Shown here: in pieces, positions 44,366 to 53,133 of the stretch | Layout: each line of letters begins with the position of its first letter | Numbering within the stretch: the first letter of the stretch is position 1 | NCBI RefSeq assembly: GCF_030687575.1 | Contig: NZ_CP117439.1 | Span: 2,285,501 to 2,349,500, forward strand | Source of the DNA: Pseudomonas sp. FP2309 | GTDB taxonomy: Bacteria > Pseudomonadota > Gammaproteobacteria > Pseudomonadales > Pseudomonadaceae | Direction of reading: 5' to 3' | DNA: 64,000 nucleotides | The notes under the pieces: generated by a model | Databases searched by the model: none | What the model was told of the DNA's origin: nothing | What the model saw: only the letters and a program-made list of their open reading frames with translations | Position numbers and translations under genes: made by a program

Positions 44366-45583
44366 ATGGAAAGTGCCTACGACTACGAATCCCCGGTGAT
44401 CCAGGGCTTGCTGGACACCGACTACTACACCTTCACCATGATGCAGGCGGTGTTGCACCAGCACCCGAATGTGGATGTGGAATACAACTTCATCGTCCGC
44501 TCCAAAGAAAAACTCGGCCACCTGATCCCGCAATTGCGCGACGAGCTGGAAAAACTCGCGGGCCTGCAAATGCGAGAAGGCGAGCTGCGCTTTCTGTTCA
44601 ACCCGCGCTTTCGCGAATACCTCACCCCGGACTACGAGCGCTTCCTTGGCCTGTTCCGCTTCAACCTGCGTTATATCCATGTCAGCGAAGTCGACGGCCA
44701 GTTGAACATCCGCGTGGTCGGTCCGATGCTGCACTGCATCATGTTCGAACAGCCGGTACTGGCGCTGGTGAGCGAGTTGCGCAACCGCGACAAATACCCC
44801 GACGTCACCTTGGAAGACGTCACCCGCAAGCTCTATCAGAAGTTCGACTGGCTGGAGAAAAACCTCAGCCGAGATGAACTCGCCGACCTGCGTGTTTCCG
44901 ATTTTTCCACCCGCCGGCGCCTCTCGTTCAAGGCCCAGCGCGAAGTAGTGGACATCATGCGCCGTGACTTCCCCGGCCAATTCGTCGGCACCAGCAACGC
45001 GCACCTGGCCTACGCATTCGACCTGCCGCTGATCGGCACCATGGCGCACCAGTGGATGATGGTGCACCAGCAACTGGGTCGCTTGCGCGAGAGCCAGAAC
45101 GCCGGGTTGGAAAACTGGGTGCGTGAATACCGTGGGCGCCTTGGTGTGGCCTTGACCGACACCATCAGCACCGACTTTTTCCTCAAGGATTTCGACCTGT
45201 ACTTCGCCAAGCTCTACGACGGGCTGCGTCAGGACTCCGGCGACCCCATCGCCTGGGCCGACAAGGTGCTGGCCAAATACAAGGAACTCGGTATCGACCC
45301 CATGACCAAAGACCTTATGTTCTCCGATGGCCTGAACTTCGAAAAATGCCTGCCGATCCTGCGCCACGTGCGCGGCAAGGCCAGGTTCGGCTTCGGCATG
45401 GGCACCAGTCTGGCGTGCGATGTGGACGGTGTGGCGCCGCTGAGCATCGTGATGAAACTGGTGCGGGTACACGGCGAACCGGTGGTGAAATTCTCCGATG
45501 ACCCGATCAAGAACGTCTGCGAAGACGCCTCGTTTTTGCAGTATGCAGCCAAGGTATTCAACGTCGGCAACGTGGAGGTGTGA
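44366..45583 (+). CDS. pncB: Nicotinate phosphoribosyltransferase PncB
   Basis: A 405-residue enzyme that makes nicotinate mononucleotide from nicotinate and PRPP, coupled to ATP hydrolysis. Start ATG 44366 follows AAGGAGA and lies 11 bases after the pncA stop; an earlier in-frame start would overlap pncA. Motifs: LLDTDYYTFTMMQAVLHQHP at the N-terminus, FSTRRRLSFKAQ, the FVGTSNAHLAY and MAHQWMM region (catalytic His), and QDSGDPIAWADK. Length agrees with the family. It feeds nadD elsewhere and nadE next door. Confidence 0.96.
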   Translation: MESAYDYESPVIQGLLDTDYYTFTMMQAVLHQHPNVDVEYNFIVRSKEKLGHLIPQLRDELEKLAGLQMREGELRFLFNPRFREYLTPDYERFLGLFRFNLRYIHVSEVDGQLNIRVVGPMLHCIMFEQPVLALVSELRNRDKYPDVTLEDVTRKLYQKFDWLEKNLSRDELADLRVSDFSTRRRLSFKAQREVVDIMRRDFPGQFVGTSNAHLAYAFDLPLIGTMAHQWMMVHQQLGRLRESQNAGLENWVREYRGRLGVALTDTISTDFFLKDFDLYFAKLYDGLRQDSGDPIAWADKVLAKYKELGIDPMTKDLMFSDGLNFEKCLPILRHVRGKARFGFGMGTSLACDVDGVAPLSIVMKLVRVHGEPVVKFSDDPIKNVCEDASFLQYAAKVFNVGNVEV

Positions 45584-45584
45584 C

Positions 45585-46391
45585 ATGCAGGATCGTATCG
45601 CTCAGGAACTCAATATCGACCGCACCTTGGGGAAGGGCGGTGAGGCCAGGGAAATCCAACGACGCATTGATTTCATCAAGACCACGCTGCGTCAGTCGCG
45701 CTGCCAGGCCCTGGTGCTGGGTATCAGCGGCGGCGTCGACTCCCTCACCGCTGGCCGCCTGTGCCAGTTGGCGGCGGAGCAACTGCGCAGTGAAGGCTAC
45801 GCCGCGCGCTTTATCGCCATGCGCCTGCCTTACAAAACCCAGGCCGACGAACGCGATGCCCAGGCCTCGCTGGACTACATCGTCCCGGACCACATCGATA
45901 CCCTCAACATTGCCGCCGGCGTCGACGGCCTGATGGCGAGCCTGACCGCCCCTGAGGCCAGTGCTGCCCAGCTCGATTTCATCAAAGGCAACGTCAAGGC
46001 CCGCACCCGCATGATCGCGCAGTACGCCGTGGCCAACCTGCACAACGGCCTGGTGGTCGGCACCGACCACGGCGCCGAAGCACTGATGGGGTTTTTCACC
46101 AAGTTCGGTGATGGCGCCTGCGACCTGGCACCGCTGTCGGGCCTGACCAAAACCCAGGTGCGCCTGCTGGCCAGCGCACTTGGCGCCCCGGAAAACCTGG
46201 TGCACAAACACCCCACCGCCGATCTCGAAGAACTGGCGCCGGGCAAGTTGGATGAACATGCCTATGGCTGTTCTTACGAAGAGATCGATGCGTACTTGAT
46301 GGGTGAGCCGGTGAGTGAGCGGGTGCGGGCGATTGTCGAGGCGGCATACAGCAAGACAGCGCACAAGCGTGCGCTGCCGATTACGCCTTGA
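45585..46391 (+). CDS. nadE: Ammonia-dependent NAD+ synthetase NadE
   Basis: Final step of NAD synthesis: amidation of nicotinate adenine dinucleotide with ammonia and ATP. 268 residues, without the glutaminase domain of the long form. The ATP-pyrophosphatase P-loop SGGVDS (about 46-51) is present, as are TDHGAEALMGFFTKFGDGACD and the C-terminal HKPT-like HKHPTADLEELAPGK. Start ATG 45585 lies one base after the pncB stop, with GGAGG inside the end of pncB, so the genes are tightly coupled. Confidence 0.96.
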   Translation: MQDRIAQELNIDRTLGKGGEAREIQRRIDFIKTTLRQSRCQALVLGISGGVDSLTAGRLCQLAAEQLRSEGYAARFIAMRLPYKTQADERDAQASLDYIVPDHIDTLNIAAGVDGLMASLTAPEASAAQLDFIKGNVKARTRMIAQYAVANLHNGLVVGTDHGAEALMGFFTKFGDGACDLAPLSGLTKTQVRLLASALGAPENLVHKHPTADLEELAPGKLDEHAYGCSYEEIDAYLMGEPVSERVRAIVEAAYSKTAHKRALPITP

Positions 46392-46412
46392 TTTCAGCAA
46401 TGCACTCCATAT

Positions 46413-47501
46413 CTACAAGCGCCCTGGCAGAGTGTTTGTAGCATCCAGGCAGGGTTCGTCGCGAAGTAGCTTGGCACGCCAGCCGGGTAGGTCGTCTGCA
46501 TCCACATCCAAGCGTTTGAGCCACTGGTCAGCCGACCAGTCCACCAGGCGCAACTCGCCATCATGAGAGCCACCGTGCAATGAACCCACCGTCTCGTAGC
46601 GAATGCCCTTGAGTACATGGTTCAGTAATACATAGGCGGCGGGCTTCGGATCATCGGCATCACCGGCAAGGTACGGGTATGCGCCGGCCTGAATCACGAC
46701 GCCGTTACCGTAGTCATAGAAGGCAAAATGGCTTGAGGGTAGCTGCGCACGCAGCCCCACCAGGCCGCCAACAAGATCCAGGCGCGCTTGGTCGAGCAAG
46801 GTCAGCCAACTGACCGTTTTGATTTTCGTGGGTTTGAACTCGGGGATATTAACCAGCAGACCGGCTGTTCCTACGTCCAAACCAGGCATGCGCGCCGCCA
46901 TAAAGGCTTCGGTAGGCTCGTTGCCATCCCGGTTGGTGACGGAAAGATTGAAGGCATGTCCGGCGTAGCCCTGCTCTGGAGCCAGTCGGCGTGCTGAGTC
47001 AAGAAACAAGCGCAGGAAACCGAGTGGGTTCTGCTCTTGGTACAGAAGCGGTATTGAGAACTCCAGAGCGCTTAGGTCATCTCCCATCTTTGCCGCCCAT
47101 CCCTGCATCCCAAAAATATCGAAGAGCCAAGCGCTGGCGTCGTTGGATTGCTTGCCGCTGGTGTAGTAGAAACTGAGGTAGTCGTCTTCATCCATTGCGC
47201 CCAGCATTTCACGCAGTGACTTTGTCTCACCATACGCTGACAGTGGTTGACCCTGTCTAGGCTCCTCACGCCAGAGCCAAGTGAGATGGGGCTCGGCTAG
47301 ACGCTTGAAGTCGTCGAAGCACTTGCATAAGGCTTCGCGCACTAAGGGTGTATGGGCCTCCTTGAAATACAGTGTTCCTCGCAGACAGAGTACCGCGCCG
47401 ATATAGCTCTGGGGCCCGCCCTTCATCAACAGGTGACCGGGTATTTCCAGCAGGTGTGGTTGCTTGGCAAGTTCTTCGGCTACATTGAATTCCGGTTCCA
47501 T
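46413..47501 (-). CDS. DUF3396 / type VI immunity family protein
   Basis: A 362-residue cytosolic protein of the DUF3396 family, which is repeatedly found beside type VI effectors (HTPLVREALCKCFDDFKRLA, FSIPLLYQEQNPLGFLRLFL, PGLDVGTAGLLVNIPEFKPT). It is 15 bases downstream of the VRR-NUC gene on the same strand, the usual effector-then-immunity order. It probably protects the cell by binding the nuclease. Lower GC than the surrounding backbone fits acquisition as a cassette. Confidence 0.85.
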   Translation of the reverse strand: MEPEFNVAEELAKQPHLLEIPGHLLMKGGPQSYIGAVLCLRGTLYFKEAHTPLVREALCKCFDDFKRLAEPHLTWLWREEPRQGQPLSAYGETKSLREMLGAMDEDDYLSFYYTSGKQSNDASAWLFDIFGMQGWAAKMGDDLSALEFSIPLLYQEQNPLGFLRLFLDSARRLAPEQGYAGHAFNLSVTNRDGNEPTEAFMAARMPGLDVGTAGLLVNIPEFKPTKIKTVSWLTLLDQARLDLVGGLVGLRAQLPSSHFAFYDYGNGVVIQAGAYPYLAGDADDPKPAAYVLLNHVLKGIRYETVGSLHGGSHDGELRLVDWSADQWLKRLDVDADDLPGWRAKLLRDEPCLDATNTLPGRL

Positions 47502-47516
47502 GGGGGGGCCTCCGAA

Positions 47517-48218
47517 TCAGTAAGCGGGGATCATCGGCCGAGGGGAGCGGCCACGCGTCAGGATAAACATCACGCCACCAGCGATGGCTGCGGCCCACCC
47601 GAGCTGCTCCACTGGCACGTTGGACTGCTGATGTTCTTGGCTGCAGTCGCATTCGGTGGATGTCATCTCAACGACCTTGTTTTTGTTGCCAGCAATTTTT
47701 GCATAGCCCTGCGCCTGTCGTGTATCCGGTGGGTCAGGCGGAAACTTCATTTCCACCACTTGCTTGATATTGTCCTGCGTTGGCGGCCTGCTGGCATCTT
47801 TGACAATCACCACGTCAGGCCGGCGAATCATCCCAGTCCCAGGCTTGAACGGTGGATGCTCTGGGTCTTCATTCCAATACTTGTTGATCCAACCCGGTAT
47901 CCAGCCATGAGGGCTGTTCCCTGTTTGGCTGTCGAGGATTGGCTGTGGTGGTTTCTTGGTCATGTCGTAACTGACCTCTGGCTTATACGGGCTGCGCCTC
48001 TGGAGAATCTCGTCAAGCTCCCCAAGGCGCTGGGCCACACAGCCCTGTTTGAGACTCTTGCCATCTTGGCTGATGTTGGGTGTGCTGCTGCAATAGCAAA
48101 TTGCCGAGCACAGTACATTCTTGTCTCGGGGATCGAGCTTCGGCTTCAGGATGCCCACCGGGTTGGTTTTTCCTCCGGGACTCGTGCCACCCTGAGAAAG
48201 GCCGTGTTGATCATTCAT
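47517..48218 (-). CDS. VRR-NUC nuclease, probable type VI effector (TseV-like)
   Basis: A 233-residue predicted toxin. The nuclease part (about 125-180) carries the PD-(D/E)xK signature: RRPDVVIVKD (Asp), VVEMKF (Glu-x-Lys) and RQAQGYAK (Gln/Tyr), the VRR-NUC arrangement. The N-terminal half has several Cys (ALCSAICYC in part) of unknown role. A hydrophobic helix lies near the C-terminus (WAAAIAGGVMFIL), unusual for this family. Its ATG overlaps the stop of the PAAR gene, which should deliver it on the type VI spike. Target is most likely DNA of rival bacteria (inference from family). Confidence 0.85.
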   Translation of the reverse strand: MNDQHGLSQGGTSPGGKTNPVGILKPKLDPRDKNVLCSAICYCSSTPNISQDGKSLKQGCVAQRLGELDEILQRRSPYKPEVSYDMTKKPPQPILDSQTGNSPHGWIPGWINKYWNEDPEHPPFKPGTGMIRRPDVVIVKDASRPPTQDNIKQVVEMKFPPDPPDTRQAQGYAKIAGNKNKVVEMTSTECDCSQEHQQSNVPVEQLGWAAAIAGGVMFILTRGRSPRPMIPAY

Positions 48219-48733
48219 TCTTCGCCTTCCTGTGCCAGGTCAATATGGATGGACGCCGACGCAGCGTGGTTAATCCACGATGTCATGCCTTCGATATTTG
48301 TAATGTCGAGTGCGCTCCAACCGGCACTGGACCAGACCTTAACCTTGCGGCCAACGATAGGTTTGCCGGTTTCCTGATCTATGAGTTGAAAGCGTCCGGA
48401 GTAATGGGCTTTGGAACCGCTTAATGGCACCGTGGGGCTGAGCGGGGGCGGTGTGAATATATCGCCGATGATCACCGTTCCCGATCCACCGATGATCACG
48501 TTGCCATGTTCACCGACACTGCCCAGCGTTGCGGCAGGTTTTCCGTTGATATAAACCGTTGATGACACGGCCGAGCTGATTGGGCTCCCGCAAGCAGAAA
48601 CATCACCTTGGCGTGCTGCGGGCAAGCCATCGAAAAAGACGTCAGGAGAACCTTCGATGATAGGGTTGCTGCCATGCCCCGGTATTGGACATGCCGTAGA
48701 GTCAGTAACGCGGGCGGCGGGTTTGCCACTCAT
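48215..48733 (-). CDS. PAAR-domain type VI spike protein with C-terminal extension
   Basis: A 172-residue protein. The PAAR domain (about 1-95) opens MSGKPAARVTDSTACP and contains HGSNPIIEGSPDVFFDGLPA and VGEHGNVIIGGSGTVIIG; Cys and His ligands for the tip metal are visible. A 65-residue C-terminal extension (GRFQLIDQETGKPIVGRKVK, beta-rich) looks like a transthyretin-type adaptor for cargo. It is the first gene of a PAAR-nuclease-immunity operon. No core type VI genes (vipA, hcp, vgrG) are in the window, so this is an orphan cassette served by machinery elsewhere. Confidence 0.92.
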   Translation of the reverse strand: MSGKPAARVTDSTACPIPGHGSNPIIEGSPDVFFDGLPAARQGDVSACGSPISSAVSSTVYINGKPAATLGSVGEHGNVIIGGSGTVIIGDIFTPPPLSPTVPLSGSKAHYSGRFQLIDQETGKPIVGRKVKVWSSAGWSALDITNIEGMTSWINHAASASIHIDLAQEGEE

Positions 48734-49124
48734 AATGCCTGTCCTTGCAAAAGTGATTGAAGGTCAAGAAAGCGTGCTGAGTTACCGAGGCGCTTCGAAA
48801 ACATATCAATCGCCATACTCGTCGCTTGTCTGACCGTTCGCCGATAGTGGTGCGTGGCGTACTTTTCCGATTCCTCCGATTAACTACAAGATGCTTAGCG
48901 AGAACGGGAAGTGTCCGTCAGTAAAAAGGAAAATCTCCTACATGGTTATGGGATATTGATTCTTTACGCTCTGCGCTCTTGTGAATTCAGGAGTAAAGGA
49001 ATGGCTGCCAGCGTATTGAAGGACGGTTTCCCCAAGGCCTGATCTTGCGGGAGATGCCGAGGTCGATGGCGCGGTTGGATTCTGTGCGGCGGTTGGAGAA
49101 TGAACCGAGGGAGTCGCAGCTTGT
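48734..49124. other. Lower-GC intergenic region upstream of the PAAR operon
   Basis: About 390 bases without a convincing gene. It should contain the promoter of the minus-strand PAAR operon. From about 49000 a short plus-strand frame (RFPQGLILREMPRSMARLDS) reads in coding style but stops soon and shifts into the frame of the small gene at 49125, suggesting a decayed coding sequence. No repeat or insertion-sequence end was recognised. Confidence 0.4.
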
Positions 49125-49301
49125 ATGCGAGCGGGGGGACTGCCGAAGCGTTACAGCTGCGACCAAATTCGTCGTGCCACGTTGACTCAGTTAAAAGATA
49201 TTTTGGGAGGGATTTTGGGCTTGGCCGGAAGTTACCGAAATGGTCATATTGGAAGTGCAACGACGATGGTAATTGGTTTGTACGAGGAGATTGCAGAGTG
49301 A
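49125..49301 (+). CDS. Possible small protein, or remnant of a degraded gene
   Basis: A 58-residue frame (KRYSCDQIRRATLTQLKDIL, then a Gly/Ala-rich stretch and VIGLYEEIAE). A weak GAGGGAG lies 11 bases upstream. Its stop is immediately followed by the ATG of the next frame (TGA ATG), which supports translational coupling. Composition is lower in GC than the chromosome average. The family is not recognised; it may be the C-terminal piece of a frameshifted gene. Confidence 0.35.
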   Translation: MRAGGLPKRYSCDQIRRATLTQLKDILGGILGLAGSYRNGHIGSATTMVIGLYEEIAE

Positions 49302-49604
49302 ATGAATCACTTATTAGCTTTCTCATCCGTTACTTTCCAGTGTTCATGGGCAGCTAGTTTGTTAATGGGCTATTTCGCTTTCTGCCTGATGCTAGTGATA
49401 TCAACGATTCAATCCCGCCCGCATACCGTAGCGTTTTCTCGCGGGGTAGTGTTTCCCCTCCTGGGGTTACTGCTGCTCAATACTGATCGTCATCGAGAAA
49501 TGAGGCAGAAGTTGTTTGAAATCCGCATTCAGCGCAATGCGGTGAGAACGACCTATAAAAAATATTCCAATAAACTCAAAACCAGGGCGCGCAGGGCAAA
49601 GTAG
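49302..49604 (+). CDS. Hypothetical small membrane protein
   Basis: A 100-residue frame with two hydrophobic segments (WAASLLMGYFAFCLMLVIST, about 17-36, and VVFPLLGLLLLN, about 49-60) and a very basic C-terminus (TTYKKYSNKLKTRARRAK). It begins directly after the stop of the preceding small frame. I do not recognise it. The position beside a type VI cassette allows an accessory or immunity role, but nothing shows that directly. Confidence 0.5.
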   Translation: MNHLLAFSSVTFQCSWAASLLMGYFAFCLMLVISTIQSRPHTVAFSRGVVFPLLGLLLLNTDRHREMRQKLFEIRIQRNAVRTTYKKYSNKLKTRARRAK

Positions 49605-49609
49605 GCGCA

Positions 49610-49634
49610 GCTCCCACGTCAACCACGTGGGAGC
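49610..49634. terminator. Hairpin between convergent genes (bidirectional terminator or REP-like)
   Basis: GCTCCCACGT-CAACC-ACGTGGGAGC, perfect 10-bp stem between a plus-strand and a minus-strand gene end. The GTGGGAGC core is common in Pseudomonas extragenic palindromes. No long T-run follows. Confidence 0.65.
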
Positions 49635-49649
49635 GACCGCCAGGCCAGC

Positions 49650-50681
49650 CTACCGCTCAATCGACCGGCTCCACCGCGCATTCCACCCCGGCCGTGCCTG
49701 GTTCACCTGGTCCCAATCAATCGAAATCGCCGTTTGCAAGTAACCCTGCATCGCTTCAACCCGTGCGCGGGTCTTGTCGGTGGTGGGCGTGGTCGGGTTG
49801 GACGGGATCTGGTCACCTTCCTCCAATGCCGGCGCCTGGGCCTCTGCGGTGAGCAGGAAGGCTGCGAGCTTTTGCGCCAGTTCCGGCTGGTCGTTACGGG
49901 CGATCACGCACTCGGCCACGTTAAGCACCACCGCGCCTTCTTTGGGTTGCGCGTATTCCATCGGCACGCCCAACAGCTTTTGGGTGGCGACTTGAGTTGG
50001 CGTCAGCGGGAAGATCGCGGCTTCGTCGGTCTGCACCATCTCAGAGATCTTCGCCGAACTGGCGATGTATTCCAGCACATTGGGGCCGACGGTTTTCGGC
50101 CAGGCCTTGAAGCCCGGTTCCACGTTGGTTTCATCGCCGCCCTGGAGGCGGTTGAACATCAGGAAACCGTGCAGACCAAAGGTGGAGGAGGCCAGGGACT
50201 GGAACACTACTTTGTCCTTGAAGCGCGGGTCGGCCAGGTCCATCCATGAGGTGGGCGCGGCCCAGCCTTTTTCCTTGAACATCTTGGCGTTATACCCCAG
50301 GCCAGTGACGCCCAGGGTCACCGCCACGGCTTGGTCCTTGATCCTGGCTTTGGCCGGGATCTGCTCCAGGGGCGTGCTGGCGGCGAGCTTATCGCACAGG
50401 CCCATGGAGATGGCGCGGTACATGATGCCGTCGTCGAGGAACATGACATGCATCTGTGGGTTGTCTTTGTTGGCCTGGACCTTGGCGAGAATGTCCGACG
50501 AGGTGCCGGGCACGATCACCACCTTGACGTTATTGGCCTTTTCGAACGCCGGCAGCACTTTGTCGGCGTAGACCCGTTCCATGGTGCCGCCGTTCATGCC
50601 CAGGTACAGCGTTGGTGCGGCATGGGCGGTAGACGCGAGCAGGGCGAGGGACAAGCAGGACAGCGCAATACGTGTGTTCAT
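49650..50681 (-). CDS. ABC transporter periplasmic binding protein (polyamine/opine/iron-type)
   Basis: A 343-residue protein with a signal peptide (about 1-21, ending AHA) and an SBP fold of the PotD/FbpA class (LYLGMNGGTMERVYADKVLP, VKVVIVPGTSSDILAKVQAN, GVTGLGYNAKMFKEKGW). It closes the minus-strand operon whose ATPase and permeases start at 56089. A binding protein placed after the catabolic genes suggests that the ligand is the substrate of the adjoining dehydrogenase. The exact compound is unknown. Confidence 0.9.
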   Translation of the reverse strand: MNTRIALSCLSLALLASTAHAAPTLYLGMNGGTMERVYADKVLPAFEKANNVKVVIVPGTSSDILAKVQANKDNPQMHVMFLDDGIMYRAISMGLCDKLAASTPLEQIPAKARIKDQAVAVTLGVTGLGYNAKMFKEKGWAAPTSWMDLADPRFKDKVVFQSLASSTFGLHGFLMFNRLQGGDETNVEPGFKAWPKTVGPNVLEYIASSAKISEMVQTDEAAIFPLTPTQVATQKLLGVPMEYAQPKEGAVVLNVAECVIARNDQPELAQKLAAFLLTAEAQAPALEEGDQIPSNPTTPTTDKTRARVEAMQGYLQTAISIDWDQVNQARPGWNARWSRSIER

Positions 50682-50695
50682 GGATGTTTTTCCTC

Positions 50696-51793
50696 TCAGG
50701 CTTGGAAACGACGGATGGAAAACGCTTCGATGGGTTGGCGGCTGGCGCCCGTGCAGACAATCTCTGCCAGGGCTTCACCGACGGCGGGGCCGAGCTGGAA
50801 CCCGGCACCGGCAAAGCCGAAGCCGTGGAGCAGGCCAGGTGTGGTGCTGCTGGGACCGATCACCGGTTCATGATCGGGTAGATAACCTTCGGTGCCACTC
50901 CAGGTACGAATGGCCTGGGCACCTTTGAGAAACGGATACAGTTCGCCGGCGTTGCGCAGGATCTCCAGGACCGCCGCCTGACCCGGCCGGGCCTGCAAAG
51001 GCCCAAGCGCAAAGCCGCGACCGCCGCCCAGGATGCAATTGCCCCGGGCCACCTGGCGCGCATAAATGCCGCCGCCTTCAACGCCGGTGCTCACGTCCAT
51101 CACCACCGGCAGCGGCTCGGTGACCAGCATCGCCGGGTGCGCCGAGGTCATCGGCACCGGTTCGCCAAACTGCGCGGCGACATGGCCGGCCCAGGCGCCG
51201 GCGCAGTTGAGCAGCCACGGCGCCTGCAGCTGCAGGCCGTTGGCGCAGTGCACCTGGAACAGCTGCCCGTCGTGTTCAATTCCAACCACCTCGGCCTGCT
51301 CAAACACGGCCGCGCCGAGTTGCCGCGCCGCGCGGGCAAAGGCGGGCGAGACCAGTCGTGGGTTGGCATGCCCGTCCTGCGGGCACAGCGAGGCGCCGAC
51401 CGCCACGTCCCCCACCCACGGGAAACGCGCGCGCAACTCGGCGTGATCGAGCAGTTGCAAGCCCAGGCCAAAGCCTCGGGTGTGCTCGGCGTAGGCCTGC
51501 AACGCGGCAAAGTCGGCGTGGCTGCGCGCCAGCTTCAAATGCCCGGAGCGCACATACTCGCCATCGATCCCAATCAGCCCCGGCAGATCAGCCCACAGCT
51601 GATGCGCCCGTTGCGACAACGGCAATTGATGCAGCGGCCGCCCCTGGCGTCGCACGCCGCCGTAGTTCACGCCACTGGCGTGCGAGCCGCAAAAGTCCCG
51701 ATCCACCAACGCGACGCGCTGGCCTTTGTGCGCAAGCATCAAGGCGGCCGACGCGCCGACAATCCCGCCACCCAGTACGATCACGTCGATCAT
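50696..51793 (-). CDS. FAD-dependent amine/amino-acid dehydrogenase, HcnC/OoxB-like beta subunit
   Basis: A 365-residue DAO-family flavoprotein. N-terminal dinucleotide motif VLGGGIVGASAALML; further SGVNYGGVRRQGRPL, LLNCAGAWAGHVAAQFG and the C-terminal HGFGFAGAGFQLGPAVGE that closes the FAD site. It overlaps the preceding 447-residue flavoprotein gene by four bases and forms, with that and the small ferredoxin-like gene, the three-part layout known from hydrogen cyanide synthase, opine oxidase and hydroxyproline dehydrogenase. It should carry the substrate-oxidising site. Confidence 0.9.
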   Translation of the reverse strand: MIDVIVLGGGIVGASAALMLAHKGQRVALVDRDFCGSHASGVNYGGVRRQGRPLHQLPLSQRAHQLWADLPGLIGIDGEYVRSGHLKLARSHADFAALQAYAEHTRGFGLGLQLLDHAELRARFPWVGDVAVGASLCPQDGHANPRLVSPAFARAARQLGAAVFEQAEVVGIEHDGQLFQVHCANGLQLQAPWLLNCAGAWAGHVAAQFGEPVPMTSAHPAMLVTEPLPVVMDVSTGVEGGGIYARQVARGNCILGGGRGFALGPLQARPGQAAVLEILRNAGELYPFLKGAQAIRTWSGTEGYLPDHEPVIGPSSTTPGLLHGFGFAGAGFQLGPAVGEALAEIVCTGASRQPIEAFSIRRFQA

Positions 51794-53133
51794 GGCTGCA
51801 CCTGCACACCAAACGGCAGCGGCTTGATCGGGGCCTGGCCGCGCAACCGGCCGACCTGTTCAACCCCGCGCCCACTGCGTTCAGCCACGATCTCGGCGGC
51901 CGCCAGCCCGCACATGCGGCCCTGGCAGCGGCCCATGCCCACGCGGCAATGGGCTTTGACCCGATTGATTTCCCAATGCCCTTCATCCACCACCGCGCGC
52001 ACGTCGCCCGCGCTGACCTCTTCGCAGCGGCACACAATCACTGCATCCGGTGCCTGCGCCGCCCAGTGTTCAGGGAAGGGGAACGCGGTTTCCAGGCCAT
52101 GGCGAAAACGTTGGATGCTCGCCAGTTGCTGCTCCAACTGCGCCGCGCGGCGTTGCTCAATGGCGACCCCTCGGTCTTCCAGCAACGCCAGTGCCGCACG
52201 CTCGCCGGCCATGTGTGCGGCATCCGCGCCCATGATGCCGGCACCGTCGCCTGCCAGGTACACGCCTGCGACGCTGCTGCGCCCGGCACTGTCCCGTTGC
52301 GGCAGCCAGGCGCGGTTCAAGGCGCTCCAGGCAAACCCACAGCCGAGCAGGTCCGCCAGTTGTGTCTCGCTGCGCAGCGCGTGGGCGAAGGCCACCGCAT
52401 CGCATTCCAGGGTGCGCTGGCCAAAACGAATGGCGCTGACGCGTTGCTCGCCGTCGATCTGTTCGAGCGTCGCGCCCTGATGCACGGGAATGCCATGGGC
52501 CGTCAGCCAGGCGCGGTAGTACATCCCTTTGGCCAAGGTTGCCGGTTGCCCAAGCAAGGCCGGCAGCGCACGGCATTGGGCGCTGAAGGGTGCGCTGTCG
52601 AGCACTGCCACCACGTGCGCCCCGGCCTTGGCGTACTGATACGCCACCAGGTACAGCAACGGCCCACTGCCACAGAACGCCACGCGCTCACCAATCGCAC
52701 AGCCCTGGTATTTCAAGGCGATCTGCGCCGCGCCCAGGCTGTAGACGCCGGGCAAGGTCCAGCCCGGTACCGGCAGAATCCGGTCGGTTGCGCCGGTGGC
52801 GACGATGATCTGGGCATAGTCGACGCTCTCGGCGCGGCCGTTATTGAGCATGTCCAGGCGGCCGTCTTCGGCGTTCCATACCAGGGTGTCGGGGCGGTAG
52901 TCGATCAACGGCGCCAGTGTATCCAGCGTGTTGTGCGCCGCTTGGGCCTTGCGCGCATCAAAGCCGTAGATCTGCTTGGCCGTGCGTTGGAAGCCGGGCG
53001 GTTGACGTCGATAAATCTGTCCGCCACCGCGCAGGTTTTCATCCACCAGGCAGGGGCGAATGCCATGGTCGAGCAACGTGCGCGCGGCGCTGATACCGGC
53101 CGGGCCTGCGCCCACAATCACAATCGGCTTCAT
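51790..53133 (-). CDS. NAD(P)/FAD oxidoreductase with C-terminal [2Fe-2S], HcnB/OoxA-like alpha subunit
   Basis: A 447-residue protein; ATG 53133 (MKPIVIVGAGPAGISAAR) is chosen since a longer frame would run into the upstream gene. It shows a two-dinucleotide-domain reductase (second Rossmann motif FCGSGPLLYLVAYQYAKAG; SVAGVYLAGDGAGIMGADAA) and a C-terminal BFD-like [2Fe-2S] module with CRCEEV and CRVGMGRCQGRMC. The subunit passes electrons from the beta subunit toward the respiratory chain. Start and stop overlap both neighbours by four bases, so the three subunits are translationally coupled. Confidence 0.9.
   Translation of the reverse strand: MKPIVIVGAGPAGISAARTLLDHGIRPCLVDENLRGGGQIYRRQPPGFQRTAKQIYGFDARKAQAAHNTLDTLAPLIDYRPDTLVWNAEDGRLDMLNNGRAESVDYAQIIVATGATDRILPVPGWTLPGVYSLGAAQIALKYQGCAIGERVAFCGSGPLLYLVAYQYAKAGAHVVAVLDSAPFSAQCRALPALLGQPATLAKGMYYRAWLTAHGIPVHQGATLEQIDGEQRVSAIRFGQRTLECDAVAFAHALRSETQLADLLGCGFAWSALNRAWLPQRDSAGRSSVAGVYLAGDGAGIMGADAAHMAGERAALALLEDRGVAIEQRRAAQLEQQLASIQRFRHGLETAFPFPEHWAAQAPDAVIVCRCEEVSAGDVRAVVDEGHWEINRVKAHCRVGMGRCQGRMCGLAAAEIVAERSGRGVEQVGRLRGQAPIKPLPFGVQVQP

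Noticed and set aside
48964..49326. Minus-strand 120-codon frame in the lower-GC region
   Set aside because: Pro/Arg/Leu-rich with no family pattern. It overlaps the plus-strand coupled small frames, which look more protein-like.
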